Positions 24,163 through 32,802 of a stretch of DNA of 36,061 nt are shown here, piece by piece; the stretch's first letter is position 1; each line of letters opens with the position of its first letter. The stretch is from Roseiarcus sp049513815. Its GTDB lineage: Bacteria > Pseudomonadota > Alphaproteobacteria > Rhizobiales > Beijerinckiaceae. The position numbers and the translations under genes were made by a program. The DNA is taken from assembly GCA_049513815.1 (NCBI GenBank), contig JBEKVR010000034.1:1-36061 (forward strand). The letters are read 5' to 3'. The notes beneath the pieces are model-generated. The model made no database searches. It worked only from the letters and a program-made list of their open reading frames with translations, and was not told the origin of the DNA.

Positions 24163-25038
24163 TCACCAGGCCGGCAGGCCGGTGCCGTGATAGGCCTTCG
24201 CCAGCGCGTCTTTCACCGTGTTGTTCTGGTAAGCGGCGACCAGCGTCTTGACCCAGGCATCGTTCTCGTGGCCGACCTTGACCGCGATGAAATTGCGATA
24301 GGGGTTGTCGGCCAGAGGCTCCTGGGCGATGCGGTCGGTGTCCGGCTTGAGGCCCGACTTGAGCGCCCAGTCGGTGTTGACCACGGCGGCGTCGAGGTCG
24401 TCGATCGAACGACCCACCACGCCGGCGTCGAGCTCCTTGATCTTCACGTCCTTCGGGTTGGCGACGACGTCGGCGGTCGTGGCGAGGATGCCCGATCCGT
24501 CGCGCAGTTTGATCAGCCCGACGGATTGCAGGACGACCAGTGCGCGTCCCTCGTTCGAGGGATCGTTGGGCACGCCGATGATCGCGCCCTTCGGCAGGTC
24601 GGCGACCGAATGGTGCTTGTGCGAATAGAGGCCGATCGGCCAGACCGCGGTGAAGCCGACCGGCACGATGTGATAGCCGCGCGTCTTGATCTGATTGTCG
24701 AGATACGGCTTGTGCTGGAACGCGTTGGCGTCGACGTCGCCGCGCTCGAGGGCCTCGTTGGGCTGTGTGTAGTCGTTGAAGACGATGGTCTTGATCGTCA
24801 GGCCGCTCTTGGCCGCCTGTTCCGCGACGACTTTCCACACGTCCTCGTCTTCGCCGCCGATAATGCCGACGCGCACCGTCTCGGCCGCGGCGGGAGACGC
24901 GGGCGCGACCGCCAACTCGATGAATGCGAACGCCGACGCCAGCGCCAAGCCGAGGATCGAACGACGCCCGCACATCGCCCGCGCCCCTGCTGCTGAAGAG
25001 ATCGGAAGGCGGTCAGCCGACTTTGCGGACGAGGTCAT
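24163..25038 (-). CDS. metQ: MetQ-type methionine/sulfur-compound binding protein
   Basis: This 291-residue protein belongs to the NlpA/MetQ family: TVRVGIIGGEDEDVWKVV, TIVFNDYTQPNEALERGDVD, NAFQHKPYLDNQ, IGVPNDPSNEGRAL and a C-terminal KAYHGTGLPAW. The long N-terminus has paired arginines (CGRRSILGLALASAFAF), compatible with a Tat or Sec signal with cleavage near AAA/ET. There is no lipobox cysteine, so it is probably soluble in the periplasm rather than a lipoprotein. An AGGAAT site precedes the ATG at 25038. It is the first gene of the operon with the dioxygenase, metN, metI and the transsulfuration genes. The ligand could be methionine, its sulfoxide or another sulfur compound. Confidence 0.9.
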   Translation of the reverse strand: MTSSAKSADRLPISSAAGARAMCGRRSILGLALASAFAFIELAVAPASPAAAETVRVGIIGGEDEDVWKVVAEQAAKSGLTIKTIVFNDYTQPNEALERGDVDANAFQHKPYLDNQIKTRGYHIVPVGFTAVWPIGLYSHKHHSVADLPKGAIIGVPNDPSNEGRALVVLQSVGLIKLRDGSGILATTADVVANPKDVKIKELDAGVVGRSIDDLDAAVVNTDWALKSGLKPDTDRIAQEPLADNPYRNFIAVKVGHENDAWVKTLVAAYQNNTVKDALAKAYHGTGLPAW

Positions 25039-25059
25039 TGCAGGATTCCTTGTGCTTGA

Positions 25060-25083
25060 AGCGCCGCGTCGTAAGTCGGCGCT
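25060..25083 (-). other. hairpin in the metQ 5' leader
   Basis: AGCGCCG and CGGCGCT pair perfectly around a 10-nt loop, about 20 bases before the metQ start and just ahead of its ribosome binding site. I compared it with the SAM-II riboswitch and did not find the conserved GCUAAAAAGGG-type segment, so no riboswitch is claimed. Confidence 0.4.
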
Positions 25084-25090
25084 GAGGCAC

Positions 25091-25118
25091 AGACTATTTA
25101 AACCATAATGTTTGTCAA
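25091..25118 (-). promoter_or_regulatory. candidate metQ promoter
   Basis: On the minus strand, TTGACA (25118-25113) and TAGTCT (25096-25091) are separated by 16 bases, about 55 bases upstream of the metQ start. ATAAT/ATTAT arms (25105-25109, 25122-25126) span the -35 and could be an operator. The surrounding DNA is AT-rich. Confidence 0.5.
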
Positions 25119-25291
25119 TTGATTATTTCTGCATCGCTGGTACGCGAAATTAGCGAGGCTGTCAGATTGCGCGGCCCATCGCGCGGGCGCCGCCGACGCC
25201 GCCTTAAACGGCTGTTGTTGCGGGATTGCTGGCGCCATCGGACGCCAAGCCGGCGCGCAGCGTCGATGCGGGCGGCCGTTCCGATCGAATA

Positions 25292-25319
25292 TTGACATTG
25301 TTCATCGAAAATATAGACA
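25292..25319 (+). promoter_or_regulatory. candidate promoter of the FAD oxidoreductase gene
   Basis: TTGACA at 25292-25297 and TAGACA at 25314-25319 are 16 bases apart in an AT-rich stretch about 80 bases upstream of the proposed GTG start. The 360-base divergent region between metQ and this gene holds nothing else that I can name. Confidence 0.45.
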
Positions 25320-25398
25320 AATTCCTCCGCACGCTTTGACTCGGCGCAGGCCGCGCCTCTGCCCAAGGCGAAGGCGTCGAGGTTCAGGAGTGACGAAA

Positions 25399-26718
25399 GT
25401 GGGCCGCGTAACCCTGCTGCCGGAAAACGACACGACCAACGGATGGTCGGCCGTCCTGCCGCCGCGACGCCCAAAGCCGCCGCTGTCGCGCGAGATTTCC
25501 GTCGACTGGGCCGTTGTCGGCGCGGGGTTCGCCGGCCTCGCCGCGGCGCGGCGCCTCGCCGAACGCCGCCCGCAGGACCAGATCGTGGTGATCGAAGCCG
25601 GCGCAGCCGGCGAAGGGGCGCAAGGGCGCAACGCCGGTTTCGCCATCGATCTGCCGCACAATCTCAGCGCCTCGTTCAGCGAACTCGAGAGCGCCGAGCG
25701 CCACAAGCGGCTGTACCGCGCCGCCATCGCCCATTTGCAGAGCGTCGTCGAAACGCACCGCGTCGCCTGCGACTGGCGACGCGACGGCCGCTATCACGCG
25801 GCCGTTTCGCAGCGGAGCGTCGACGGCGTGCTCAAGCCGCTCGCCAGCGAATTGGCGCGCTCCGGCGAGTCGCATGAATGGCTCGATCGCAAGGCGCTCG
25901 CCGACGTCATTGGGACCGACTATTACGCCGCTGCGCTGTTCACGCCCGGCGGCGTTCTCGTCAACCCGGCGGCCCTGTCGCGCGGGCTGGCGGACACGCT
26001 GCCGCCGAACGTGACGCTCTACGAGTCGACGCCCGTCGTCGACTTCGAACCCGGCGCGCCGACGCGCCTGACGACGCCGCACGGGCGAGTGAACGCGCGC
26101 AAGGTCGTGCTCGCGGTGAACGGCTTCGCGGATCGGTTTGGCTTCTTCAAACACCGCCTGTTGAGCTTCGCCGCTCACGCCAGCCTGACGCGGCCGCTGA
26201 CCGAGGACGAGCAGCGGCGACTGGGCGGAAAAGCCCATTGGGGCCTCACCCCGGCCAACGCTTTTTCCGGCATCACGATGCGTCGCACCGTCGACAACCG
26301 CATCCTCGTTCGTCAGAACGTGCGCTTCCGCCCAGGACTGCGCGCGTCCGACGAAGAGCGACGCCACGTCGCCAAAGATCACAAGCGACTATTCGACAAG
26401 CGCTACCCCAACCTGCCGGACGTCACGATCGGCCACACCTGGACCGGCTACATCTGCCTGTCGCGCAACAGCGCGCCGGGATTCGGCGAAGCGGCGCCGA
26501 ACGTCTTCGTCTCCGTCTGCCAGAACGCGGTCGGCATGACCAAGGGCACAATCGGTGGACTCCTGGTCGCCGACAAAGCGCTTGGCGTCGCCAATCCGCT
26601 CATCGCCGACATTGAGGCCGTCTCCGGTCCGGCGTGGCTGCCGCCGCGCCCGGCGCTCGATATCGGCGTGCGGACCCGCTTCGCTTTCGAGCTGTGGCGC
26701 GCCAGGGCCGAAGCCTGA
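25399..26718 (+). CDS. DAO-family FAD-dependent oxidoreductase (OrdL/PuuB-like)
   Basis: This 439-residue flavoprotein has the dinucleotide motif VDWAVVGAGFAGLAAARRLAE near residue 36 and GAQGRNAGFAIDLP, the counterpart of GASGRNGG in OrdL/PuuB amine oxidases. A C-terminal block GMTKGTIGGLLVADKALG matches the FAD-contacting end of the DAO family. Such enzymes oxidise amines or amino acids to imines with oxygen or quinone. The GTG at 25399 is chosen because AGGAG lies 8 bases before it; an in-frame GTG overlapping that site is less likely. The next gene, an aminotransferase, starts 44 bases later, so the two are probably cotranscribed. The substrate is unknown; the surroundings suggest a sulfur amino acid or amine derivative. 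Confidence 0.83.
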   Translation: MGRVTLLPENDTTNGWSAVLPPRRPKPPLSREISVDWAVVGAGFAGLAAARRLAERRPQDQIVVIEAGAAGEGAQGRNAGFAIDLPHNLSASFSELESAERHKRLYRAAIAHLQSVVETHRVACDWRRDGRYHAAVSQRSVDGVLKPLASELARSGESHEWLDRKALADVIGTDYYAAALFTPGGVLVNPAALSRGLADTLPPNVTLYESTPVVDFEPGAPTRLTTPHGRVNARKVVLAVNGFADRFGFFKHRLLSFAAHASLTRPLTEDEQRRLGGKAHWGLTPANAFSGITMRRTVDNRILVRQNVRFRPGLRASDEERRHVAKDHKRLFDKRYPNLPDVTIGHTWTGYICLSRNSAPGFGEAAPNVFVSVCQNAVGMTKGTIGGLLVADKALGVANPLIADIEAVSGPAWLPPRPALDIGVRTRFAFELWRARAEA

Positions 26719-26762
26719 GGGCCCCAGCGCGCAAATTCTGTCGAGGAGTCGAGGTCGTCGCA

Positions 26763-27928
26763 ATGGTCAACTCGATATTCGCCAATTGCGGCGTTTCGAT
26801 CTTCGAGACGATGTCGCGCCTCGCCGCCGAGTCCGGCGCGGTCAATCTCGGTCAGGGGTTTCCTGAAGGCCTCGAACCGCCGGAAGTCGTCGACGCGGCG
26901 ATCCGGGCGTTGCGCGACGGGCCGCACCAATACCCGCCGATGCTCGGCGTTCCGGCGCTGCGCCAAGCGGCGGCGGAAAACGCGCGCCGCTTCCACGGGC
27001 TGACAATCGATTGGGAGCGCGAGGTCCTCGTCACGTCGGGCGCTACCGAGGCGCTGGCCGACGCGTTCCTCGGTCTGCTCGAGCCGGGCGACGAGGCGAT
27101 CGTCTTCGAGCCGGCCTACGACAGCTATGGCGTCATCCTGCGCCGCGCGCCGGCGTCACCCCGGTCCCCGTGCGTCTGGCGCCGCCTCATTGGGAGCTGC
27201 CGCGCGAGGCGTTGCTGGCGGCGATCGGGCCGCGCACGCGAGCGATCGTCGTCAACACGCCGATGAACCCGATCGGCAAGATCTTCTCCACTGACGAGCT
27301 GCGCTTCATCGCCGATTGTCTGCTCAGCCACGACCTGGTGGCGATCGCCGACGAGGTGTACGAGCACCTGACGTTCGATGGCCGCCGGCACAACAGCTTG
27401 TTTGCGCTTCCCGAGGTTCGCGACCGCGTCGTACGCATCGGCTCGGCAGGCAAGACCTTCTCGGTGACCGGCTGGAAAGTCGGCTATCTGTTCGCCGACG
27501 CCAAGCTGATGGCGCCGATCAGTCGCGCCCACCAGTTCATCACCTTCACCACGCCGCCCGCCCTACAGGCGGCCGTCGCCTTCGGCCTTGGCCTGCCCGA
27601 CGCCTATTTCGCCGGCCTCAAGGCGGCTCTGCAGCAGCGTCGCGACTTTCTCGTCGGCGGTTTGCGCGAGGCGGGCTTCGAAGTCGGCGACGTCGACGCG
27701 ACCTATTTCGCCGTCGCCGACGTCTCGCGGCTCGACCGGGATGGCGACGACGTCGCCTTCTGCCGGCGGCTGACGACCGAGGCCGGCGTGACCGCGGTGC
27801 CGGTGTCAGCCTTCTACGGCGGCGGCGACGTACGCAGCCATGTCCGCTTCTGCTTCGCCAAGCGCAACGAAACGCTCGCCGAGGCGCTGAAGCGGCTGAG
27901 GACGTGGGCCGGTCACGCGACAAGTTAA
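26763..27928 (+). pseudogene. methionine aminotransferase-like gene with a one-base frameshift
   Basis: The first frame (ATG 26763) encodes an N-terminal class I/II aminotransferase half with NLGQGFPEGLEPPEVVDAA, VTSGATEALADA and FEPAYDSYGVILRRA. Near 27141-27153 the homology moves to another frame, continuing GVTPVPVRLAPPHWELP and including NTPMNPIGKIF and the PLP lysine in GSAGKTFSVTGWKVGY. One missing base explains the shift; if restored the protein would be 388 residues, the usual size of YbdL/kynurenine-type methionine aminotransferases. These transaminate 2-oxo-4-methylthiobutanoate to methionine, the last step of methionine salvage, so the gene fits the MtnE role. It may be a true recent inactivation or a sequencing error in GC-rich DNA. 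All other key motifs are intact. Confidence 0.85.
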
Positions 27929-27932
27929 TGAA

Positions 27933-27963
27933 TTGATGAATTCGATTATATTTATAGATTCAT
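27933..27963 (+). promoter_or_regulatory. candidate promoter with inverted repeat upstream of soeABC
   Basis: TTGATG (27933-27938) and TAGATT (27955-27960) are 16 bases apart just after the aminotransferase stop. ATGAAT (27936-27941) and ATTCAT (27958-27963) form an inverted repeat over the same span, and ATGAATT is tandemly repeated at 27928-27934 and 27936-27942. The 5' leader to soeA would be about 250 bases. Confidence 0.45.
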
Positions 27964-28053
27964 GGCGTGATCCGTTCCTCAGAATTTGCGAGCCGCGCGA
28001 TAGCCGCCGTCTCCTCTTCAACCGCGACCGACGGCGGCGCGGCAGGCCGCGCC

Positions 28054-28094
28054 CCGTATTCGACAGCGTTCGACGTCATTCAATTTGAATACGG
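28054..28094. promoter_or_regulatory. inverted repeats upstream of soeA
   Basis: CCGTATTC (28054-28061) and GAATACGG (28087-28094) are perfect 8-bp arms, and ATTCAA-T-TTGAAT (28078-28090) is nested at the right arm. They lie about 120 bases upstream of the soeA start in the 287-base gap and may be an operator or leader structure. No riboswitch is recognised. Confidence 0.45.
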
Positions 28095-28215
28095 TAGGCG
28101 GTCCTAAGGCTGAAATGACGCGCACGCGCAAGCGCCGGCCGCGCTCGTGCGTCGGGTGGCCACCGATGGCGGCGCCGCACCTTCGCCAAAGGCGATCGTC
28201 CGGGGTGTGAACGAA

Positions 28216-31071
28216 ATGCGCAAGGAACCGGACGTCAATCTGTCGCCGACGGTTTCCGACGTCGTCAAGTCAACCACCTGTTACATGTGCGTGTGCCGGT
28301 GCGGGATCAAAGTCCATCTGCGCGACGGGCAGGTTCGCCATATCGAAGGCAATCGCAATCACCCGGTGAACAAGGGCGCGCTGTGCGGCAAAGGCGCCTC
28401 CGGCGTCATGCAGCACTACTCTCCGGCGCGGCTTCGCAAACCGCTGAAGCGCGTCGGCGAGCGCGGCAAATCCGAGTTCGTTGAGATCGAATGGGACGAG
28501 GCCTTGGCGATCGCCACGGAGTGGCTGTCGGCCATTCGCCGCAGCGATCCCAAGAAGCTCGCGTTCTTCACCGGACGCGATCAGAGCCAGTCGCTGACCG
28601 GCTGGTGGGCCTCGGAATTCGGGACGCCGAATTTCGCCGCCCATGGCGGATTTTGCTCGGTCAACATGGCCGCCGCCGGCCTCTACACGATTGGCGGCTC
28701 GTTCTGGGAATTCGGCGAACCCGATTGGGACCATGCGAAATACTTCATGCTCTTCGGCGTCGCGGAGGACCATGATTCCAATCCGATCAAAGCGGGCCTG
28801 GTCAAGCTCAAGGCGCGCGGCGCCAAGATCGTTTCGGTCAACCCGATCCGCACCGGCTATTCCGCGATCGCCGACGAGTGGATCGGCATTCGCCCCGGCG
28901 CCGATGGCCTGTTCGTTCTGGCGCTGATTCATGAATTGCTGCACGCCGACAAGATCGACCTCGACTTTCTCGTCCGCTACGCCAACGCGCATTGGCTCGT
29001 CATTCAATCGCCGGGCGCGCCCGATCACGGCCTGTTCGCGCGCGATGCGGACGGCGAACCGCTCGCCTGGAACGCGCGCGACAAGGCCGTCACGAAAGCC
29101 GGACGCGTGGACATCGCGCCCGCCGTGGTCGGCGAATTCGCGCTTGCCGACGGACGCCAGGCGGCTCCCGTCTTCCAGCTCGTGGCGGCGCGCTACATGG
29201 ATGCGCGCTACAGCCCGGAGGCGGTCGAGGCGACCTGCGGCGTCAGCGCCGATCAGATCCGACGCATCGCCGCCGACCTCGCCGAGGCGGCTTTCGAGCA
29301 GACCATCGAACTCGAGGTCGAATGGATCGATTGGGCCGGGCGCAAATACGACAAGATCATCGGCCGCCCCGTCGCGATGCATGCGATGCGCGGCGTCGCC
29401 GCCCACAGCAACGGCTTTCAGACGTGCCGCGCCATCCATCTGTTGCAGACGCTGCTCGGCGCGATCGATTGCCCGGGCGGATTTCGCTTCAAGGCGCCGT
29501 TTCCGCAGGCGATTCCGCCGACGCAGAAACCCACCGGCAAGACCGTGTCGCCAAACACGCCGCTCAGCGGCGCGCCGCTCGGCTTTCCCACGGGGCCGGA
29601 GGATCTGTTGGTCGAGCCGGACGGAACGCCGATCCGTGTCGACAAGGCCTTCTCCTGGGAGGCGCCGCTCGCCATTCACGGCATGATGCACATGGTCATC
29701 GCCAACGCGTGGCGGGGCGATCCCTATCCGATCGATACGCTGTTCATGTACATGGCGAACATGGCGTGGAATTCGTCGATGAACACCGCGCGCGTCATCG
29801 ACACGCTCACCGACAAGGACGCCGACGGCCGCTACAGGATCCCCCATTTCATCTATTCGGACGCCTATTCTTCCGAGACGGTCGCCTACGCCGATCTCGT
29901 ACTCCCCGACACGACCTATCTCGAACGTTGGGACTGCATCTCGATGCTGGATCGGGCGATTGGTTCAGCCGACGGGCCGGCTGACGCCATTCGCCAGCCG
30001 ATCGTCCCGCCTGACCGCGACGTTCGCGCCTTTCAGACGGTGCTGCTCGATCTCGGCGCCCGGCTTGGCCTCGGCGGCATGACCAATCAAGACGGGTCGG
30101 CGAAATACCCGGGAGGCTACCCCGATTACATTGTCAATCATCAGCGCGCGCCCGGCGTCGGGCCGCTCGCCGGCTGGCGCGGTGAAAACGGAGAGGCCTA
30201 CGGCCGTGGCGCGGTCAATCCAAAACAGCTCGAAGCCTATGTCGCCAACGAATGCTTCTGGCGTCATGAACTCGCGCCAGATCAGCAGTTCTACAAGTTC
30301 GCCAACCAGCGCTATCTCGAATTCGCCGCCGAAATGGGCTTCGTGCGCTCTGCGGCGCCCATCGTCATCCAGCTCTATAGCGAACCGCTGCAGAAGTTTC
30401 GTCTGGCGGCGGAGGGGCACGGGCCGATCCAACCGCCCGACGATCTGCGCGAACGGGTCAAAGCCGCGTTCGATCCGCTTCCACTCTGGTATGCGCCATT
30501 GCAGGAAGAGAGGGTCGATTGCTCGGCCTATCCGCTTCACGCGCTCACCCAGCGCCCAATGATCATGTATCATTCGTGGGGATCGCAGAACGCCTGGCTG
30601 CGGCAGATTCTCGGACGCAACAGGCTCTATGTCGCTACGACCACCGCGCGCAAACTCGGCCTCGTCGACGGCGACTGGGTGCGCGCTTTCAGCCACAATG
30701 GCGCCATCAAGGTCCAGATCAAGACCATGGATGGCGTCAACCCTGACACCGTCTGGACCTGGAACGCAGTCGGCAAACGATCGGGCGCCTGGACGCTCGC
30801 GCCCGACGCGCCGGAAGCGCGCAGGGGATTTCTGCTCAATCACTTGATTAGCGAACATTTGCCGGAGGAAGCGGGCGGTCGCCAACTGTCGAATTCCGAT
30901 CCGATCACGGGTCAGGCGGCGTGGTTCGACCTGCGCGTGCGGATCGAGAAATGCGAGCCCGGCGACGAGACGACGCAGCCGCAGTTCGCCACGTTGTCAC
31001 TACCGCCGGGTCTCGATCCGGCGCCGGCGGTCAATCGGCGCGGCGCCGCGTTCGCCCGCCGATCTCGGTAA
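28216..31071 (+). CDS. soeA: SoeA-type molybdopterin subunit, sulfite dehydrogenase
   Basis: This 951-residue member of the DMSO reductase family binds a 4Fe-4S cluster through Cys22, Cys25, Cys29 and Cys57 (TCYMCVCRCG to LCGKG). The probable molybdenum-ligand cysteine is Cys147 in HGGFCSVNMA. There is no Tat signal, which fits the cytoplasmic sulfite-oxidising SoeA rather than exported DMSO reductases. Passages such as FFTGRDQSQS and MLFGVAEDHDSNPIK agree with my recollection of SoeA-like proteins. With SoeB and SoeC it would oxidise sulfite to sulfate and pass electrons to quinone. The ATG at 28216 is preferred to the one of the longer frame (28147) because homology starts just after it. 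A thiosulfate or polysulfide reductase is the alternative. Confidence 0.8.
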   Translation: MRKEPDVNLSPTVSDVVKSTTCYMCVCRCGIKVHLRDGQVRHIEGNRNHPVNKGALCGKGASGVMQHYSPARLRKPLKRVGERGKSEFVEIEWDEALAIATEWLSAIRRSDPKKLAFFTGRDQSQSLTGWWASEFGTPNFAAHGGFCSVNMAAAGLYTIGGSFWEFGEPDWDHAKYFMLFGVAEDHDSNPIKAGLVKLKARGAKIVSVNPIRTGYSAIADEWIGIRPGADGLFVLALIHELLHADKIDLDFLVRYANAHWLVIQSPGAPDHGLFARDADGEPLAWNARDKAVTKAGRVDIAPAVVGEFALADGRQAAPVFQLVAARYMDARYSPEAVEATCGVSADQIRRIAADLAEAAFEQTIELEVEWIDWAGRKYDKIIGRPVAMHAMRGVAAHSNGFQTCRAIHLLQTLLGAIDCPGGFRFKAPFPQAIPPTQKPTGKTVSPNTPLSGAPLGFPTGPEDLLVEPDGTPIRVDKAFSWEAPLAIHGMMHMVIANAWRGDPYPIDTLFMYMANMAWNSSMNTARVIDTLTDKDADGRYRIPHFIYSDAYSSETVAYADLVLPDTTYLERWDCISMLDRAIGSADGPADAIRQPIVPPDRDVRAFQTVLLDLGARLGLGGMTNQDGSAKYPGGYPDYIVNHQRAPGVGPLAGWRGENGEAYGRGAVNPKQLEAYVANECFWRHELAPDQQFYKFANQRYLEFAAEMGFVRSAAPIVIQLYSEPLQKFRLAAEGHGPIQPPDDLRERVKAAFDPLPLWYAPLQEERVDCSAYPLHALTQRPMIMYHSWGSQNAWLRQILGRNRLYVATTTARKLGLVDGDWVRAFSHNGAIKVQIKTMDGVNPDTVWTWNAVGKRSGAWTLAPDAPEARRGFLLNHLISEHLPEEAGGRQLSNSDPITGQAAWFDLRVRIEKCEPGDETTQPQFATLSLPPGLDPAPAVNRRGAAFARRSR

Positions 31072-31092
31072 AGCGGCGGGAGGCAATTCGTC

Positions 31093-31839
31093 ATGACCGA
31101 TCTTCCCGCCGCGCCCAGTCCGACCCGCTTGGGCCTCGTCGTCGATCTGGACGCCTGCGTCGGCTGTCACGCTTGCGCGACGAGTTGCAAGGAATGGAAT
31201 ACGGGTGGGCAATGGGGGCCGCTGACCGACGTCAACGCCTACCAGGCGGAGCAACGCGGCGTGTGGTTCAACCGCGTCTTCACCTACGAAGTCGGCGGAC
31301 GCCGAGAGGACGCGCGAACCATCCATTCTCCCAAGGCCTGTCTGCATTGCGAGAATCCGCAATGCGTCACTGTCTGTCCCACCGGCGCCTCCTACAAGCG
31401 CGCCGCCGACGGGATCGTCCTGGTCGACGTTGAGCGCTGCATCGGCTGCAAGCTTTGCGCCTGGGCCTGCCCTTATGGCGCGCGCGAGTTCGACGAGGAC
31501 CACGGCGTGATGAAGAAATGCACGCTTTGCGTCGACAGGATCTACAACGACAATCTCGCTTCGGCGGATCGTGTGCCCGTTTGCGTCGCGACCTGCCCGA
31601 CCACGGCGCGTCATTTCGGCGATTTCAACGACCCTGAATCGAATGTCTCCCGTCTCGTGCGCGAGCGCGGCGGCTTCGATGTGGCGCCCGAGCTGGGCTA
31701 CCGGCCGACCAGCAAATACCTGCCTTCGCGACCGCGCCGAAGCGCGCCCCACGAGGCGTCTCAGCCTGGCGCGCCCGGCGCGGCGCGCGACCATGTCGGC
31801 GGCTTCCTGCGCTGGGTCGACCGCGCGCTTTCGCGCTGA
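31093..31839 (+). CDS. soeB: SoeB-type iron-sulfur subunit
   Basis: This 248-residue ferredoxin-like protein carries four cysteine clusters for 4Fe-4S centres: CVGCHACATSC, CLHCENPQCVTVCP, CIGCKLCAWACP and CTLCVDR with CVATCP. That is the DmsB/PhsB/SoeB pattern, and it would wire the molybdenum subunit to the membrane anchor. The C-terminal 60 residues are Arg/Pro-rich and end in FLRWVDRALSR. A GGGAGG site precedes the ATG, 21 bases after soeA. No Tat or Sec signal is seen, in keeping with a cytoplasmic complex. Confidence 0.87.
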   Translation: MTDLPAAPSPTRLGLVVDLDACVGCHACATSCKEWNTGGQWGPLTDVNAYQAEQRGVWFNRVFTYEVGGRREDARTIHSPKACLHCENPQCVTVCPTGASYKRAADGIVLVDVERCIGCKLCAWACPYGAREFDEDHGVMKKCTLCVDRIYNDNLASADRVPVCVATCPTTARHFGDFNDPESNVSRLVRERGGFDVAPELGYRPTSKYLPSRPRRSAPHEASQPGAPGAARDHVGGFLRWVDRALSR

Positions 31840-31854
31840 CAGAAACGCCAAACG

Positions 31855-32799
31855 ATGGACCCCGCCTATTCGATCATTGTCTTCACCACCGCTTCGGGGG
31901 CGGGCTATGGCCTGCTCGCCCTCGTTTCGCTGTTGGCGATCGGCGGCGCCTTGCCCCCGACGACCGGACTTGGCCTCGCCGCGATCGGGGCGGCGGCGGC
32001 GCTGATTGTCGCGGGGCTGTCGAGTTCGGCGCTCCATCTGGGGCGGCCGGAGCGGGCGCTCGGCGCCTTCAGCCAGTGGCGCTCGTCCTGGCTCGCTCGC
32101 GAGGGCGTCGCGGCGGTCGCGACTTTTGCGCCGCTCGGTCTCTTTGGGATCGGCTGGGTCTTCTTCAATGACGTCGGCGGCTTTTTCGCCTGGATGGCGG
32201 CAGCGTGCGCGCTTCTCGCCTTGCTGACGGTCTCATGCACCGCGATGATCTACGCGAGCCTCAAACCGATCCGGCAGTGGCGCAACGGCTTCGTCCTGCC
32301 AGGTTATCTTGCGCTGGGCCTTTACAGCGGTTCGCTGCTGCTGGTGTTGTTGACCCGGATGTTCGGCGTCTACAGGCCGGCATTCGCCCTGCTGGCCGTC
32401 ATTCTGCTTGGCGTCGCTTGGGCGATCAAATGGGGCTACTGGCGCCATATCGACGCGACGCCGGCGCAGATCAGTCTGGGCGCCGCCTCGGGCTTGGGCC
32501 GGTTAGGCGAGGTGCGGCTGCTCGAAGCGCCGCATACCGAAGCCAATTTCGTCATGCGCGAGATGGGCTACGCGATCGCGCGCGCGCATGCCCGGAAGTT
32601 GCGGATCGTCGCGCATGTCGCGCTCTTTTTCGCGCCTCTGGCGCTCCTCGGCGTCGTCGCGGCGGGCCCCCCGATTCCGGCGCAATTGGCCGCGCTTCTG
32701 GCAGTCCTCAGCGCGGCGCTCGGCGTCGGCGTCGAACGTTGGCTGTTCTTCGCCGAAGCGCGGCACGTCAGCATGCTGTTTTACGATCGTGCGGAGTGA
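31855..32799 (+). CDS. soeC: SoeC/DmsC-type membrane anchor
   Basis: This 314-residue membrane protein has about eight hydrophobic helices and resembles the DmsC family: FTTASGAGYGLLALVSL at the N-terminus, HLGRPERALGAFSQWRSSWLARE after helix 2, and a soluble basic stretch (ANFVMREMGYAIARAHARKL) before the last helices. DmsC-type anchors bind quinone and hold the catalytic and iron-sulfur subunits on the membrane. It starts 15 bases after soeB and ends 3 bases before the next ATG, so it is within one operon. Together with a signal-less catalytic subunit it fits SoeABC. Confidence 0.87.
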   Translation: MDPAYSIIVFTTASGAGYGLLALVSLLAIGGALPPTTGLGLAAIGAAAALIVAGLSSSALHLGRPERALGAFSQWRSSWLAREGVAAVATFAPLGLFGIGWVFFNDVGGFFAWMAAACALLALLTVSCTAMIYASLKPIRQWRNGFVLPGYLALGLYSGSLLLVLLTRMFGVYRPAFALLAVILLGVAWAIKWGYWRHIDATPAQISLGAASGLGRLGEVRLLEAPHTEANFVMREMGYAIARAHARKLRIVAHVALFFAPLALLGVVAAGPPIPAQLAALLAVLSAALGVGVERWLFFAEARHVSMLFYDRAE

Positions 32800-32802
32800 G
32801 CG

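Noticed and set aside
25039..25090. SAM-II-like riboswitch in the metQ leader
   Set aside because: The stem AGCGCCG/CGGCGCT is there, but the conserved downstream segment and loop bases of SAM-II are absent.
28147..28215. N-terminal extension of soeA from the upstream start at 28147
   Set aside because: The extra 23 residues show no signal peptide or Tat motif and no homology; the ATG at 28216 gives the usual N-terminus before the cysteine motif.
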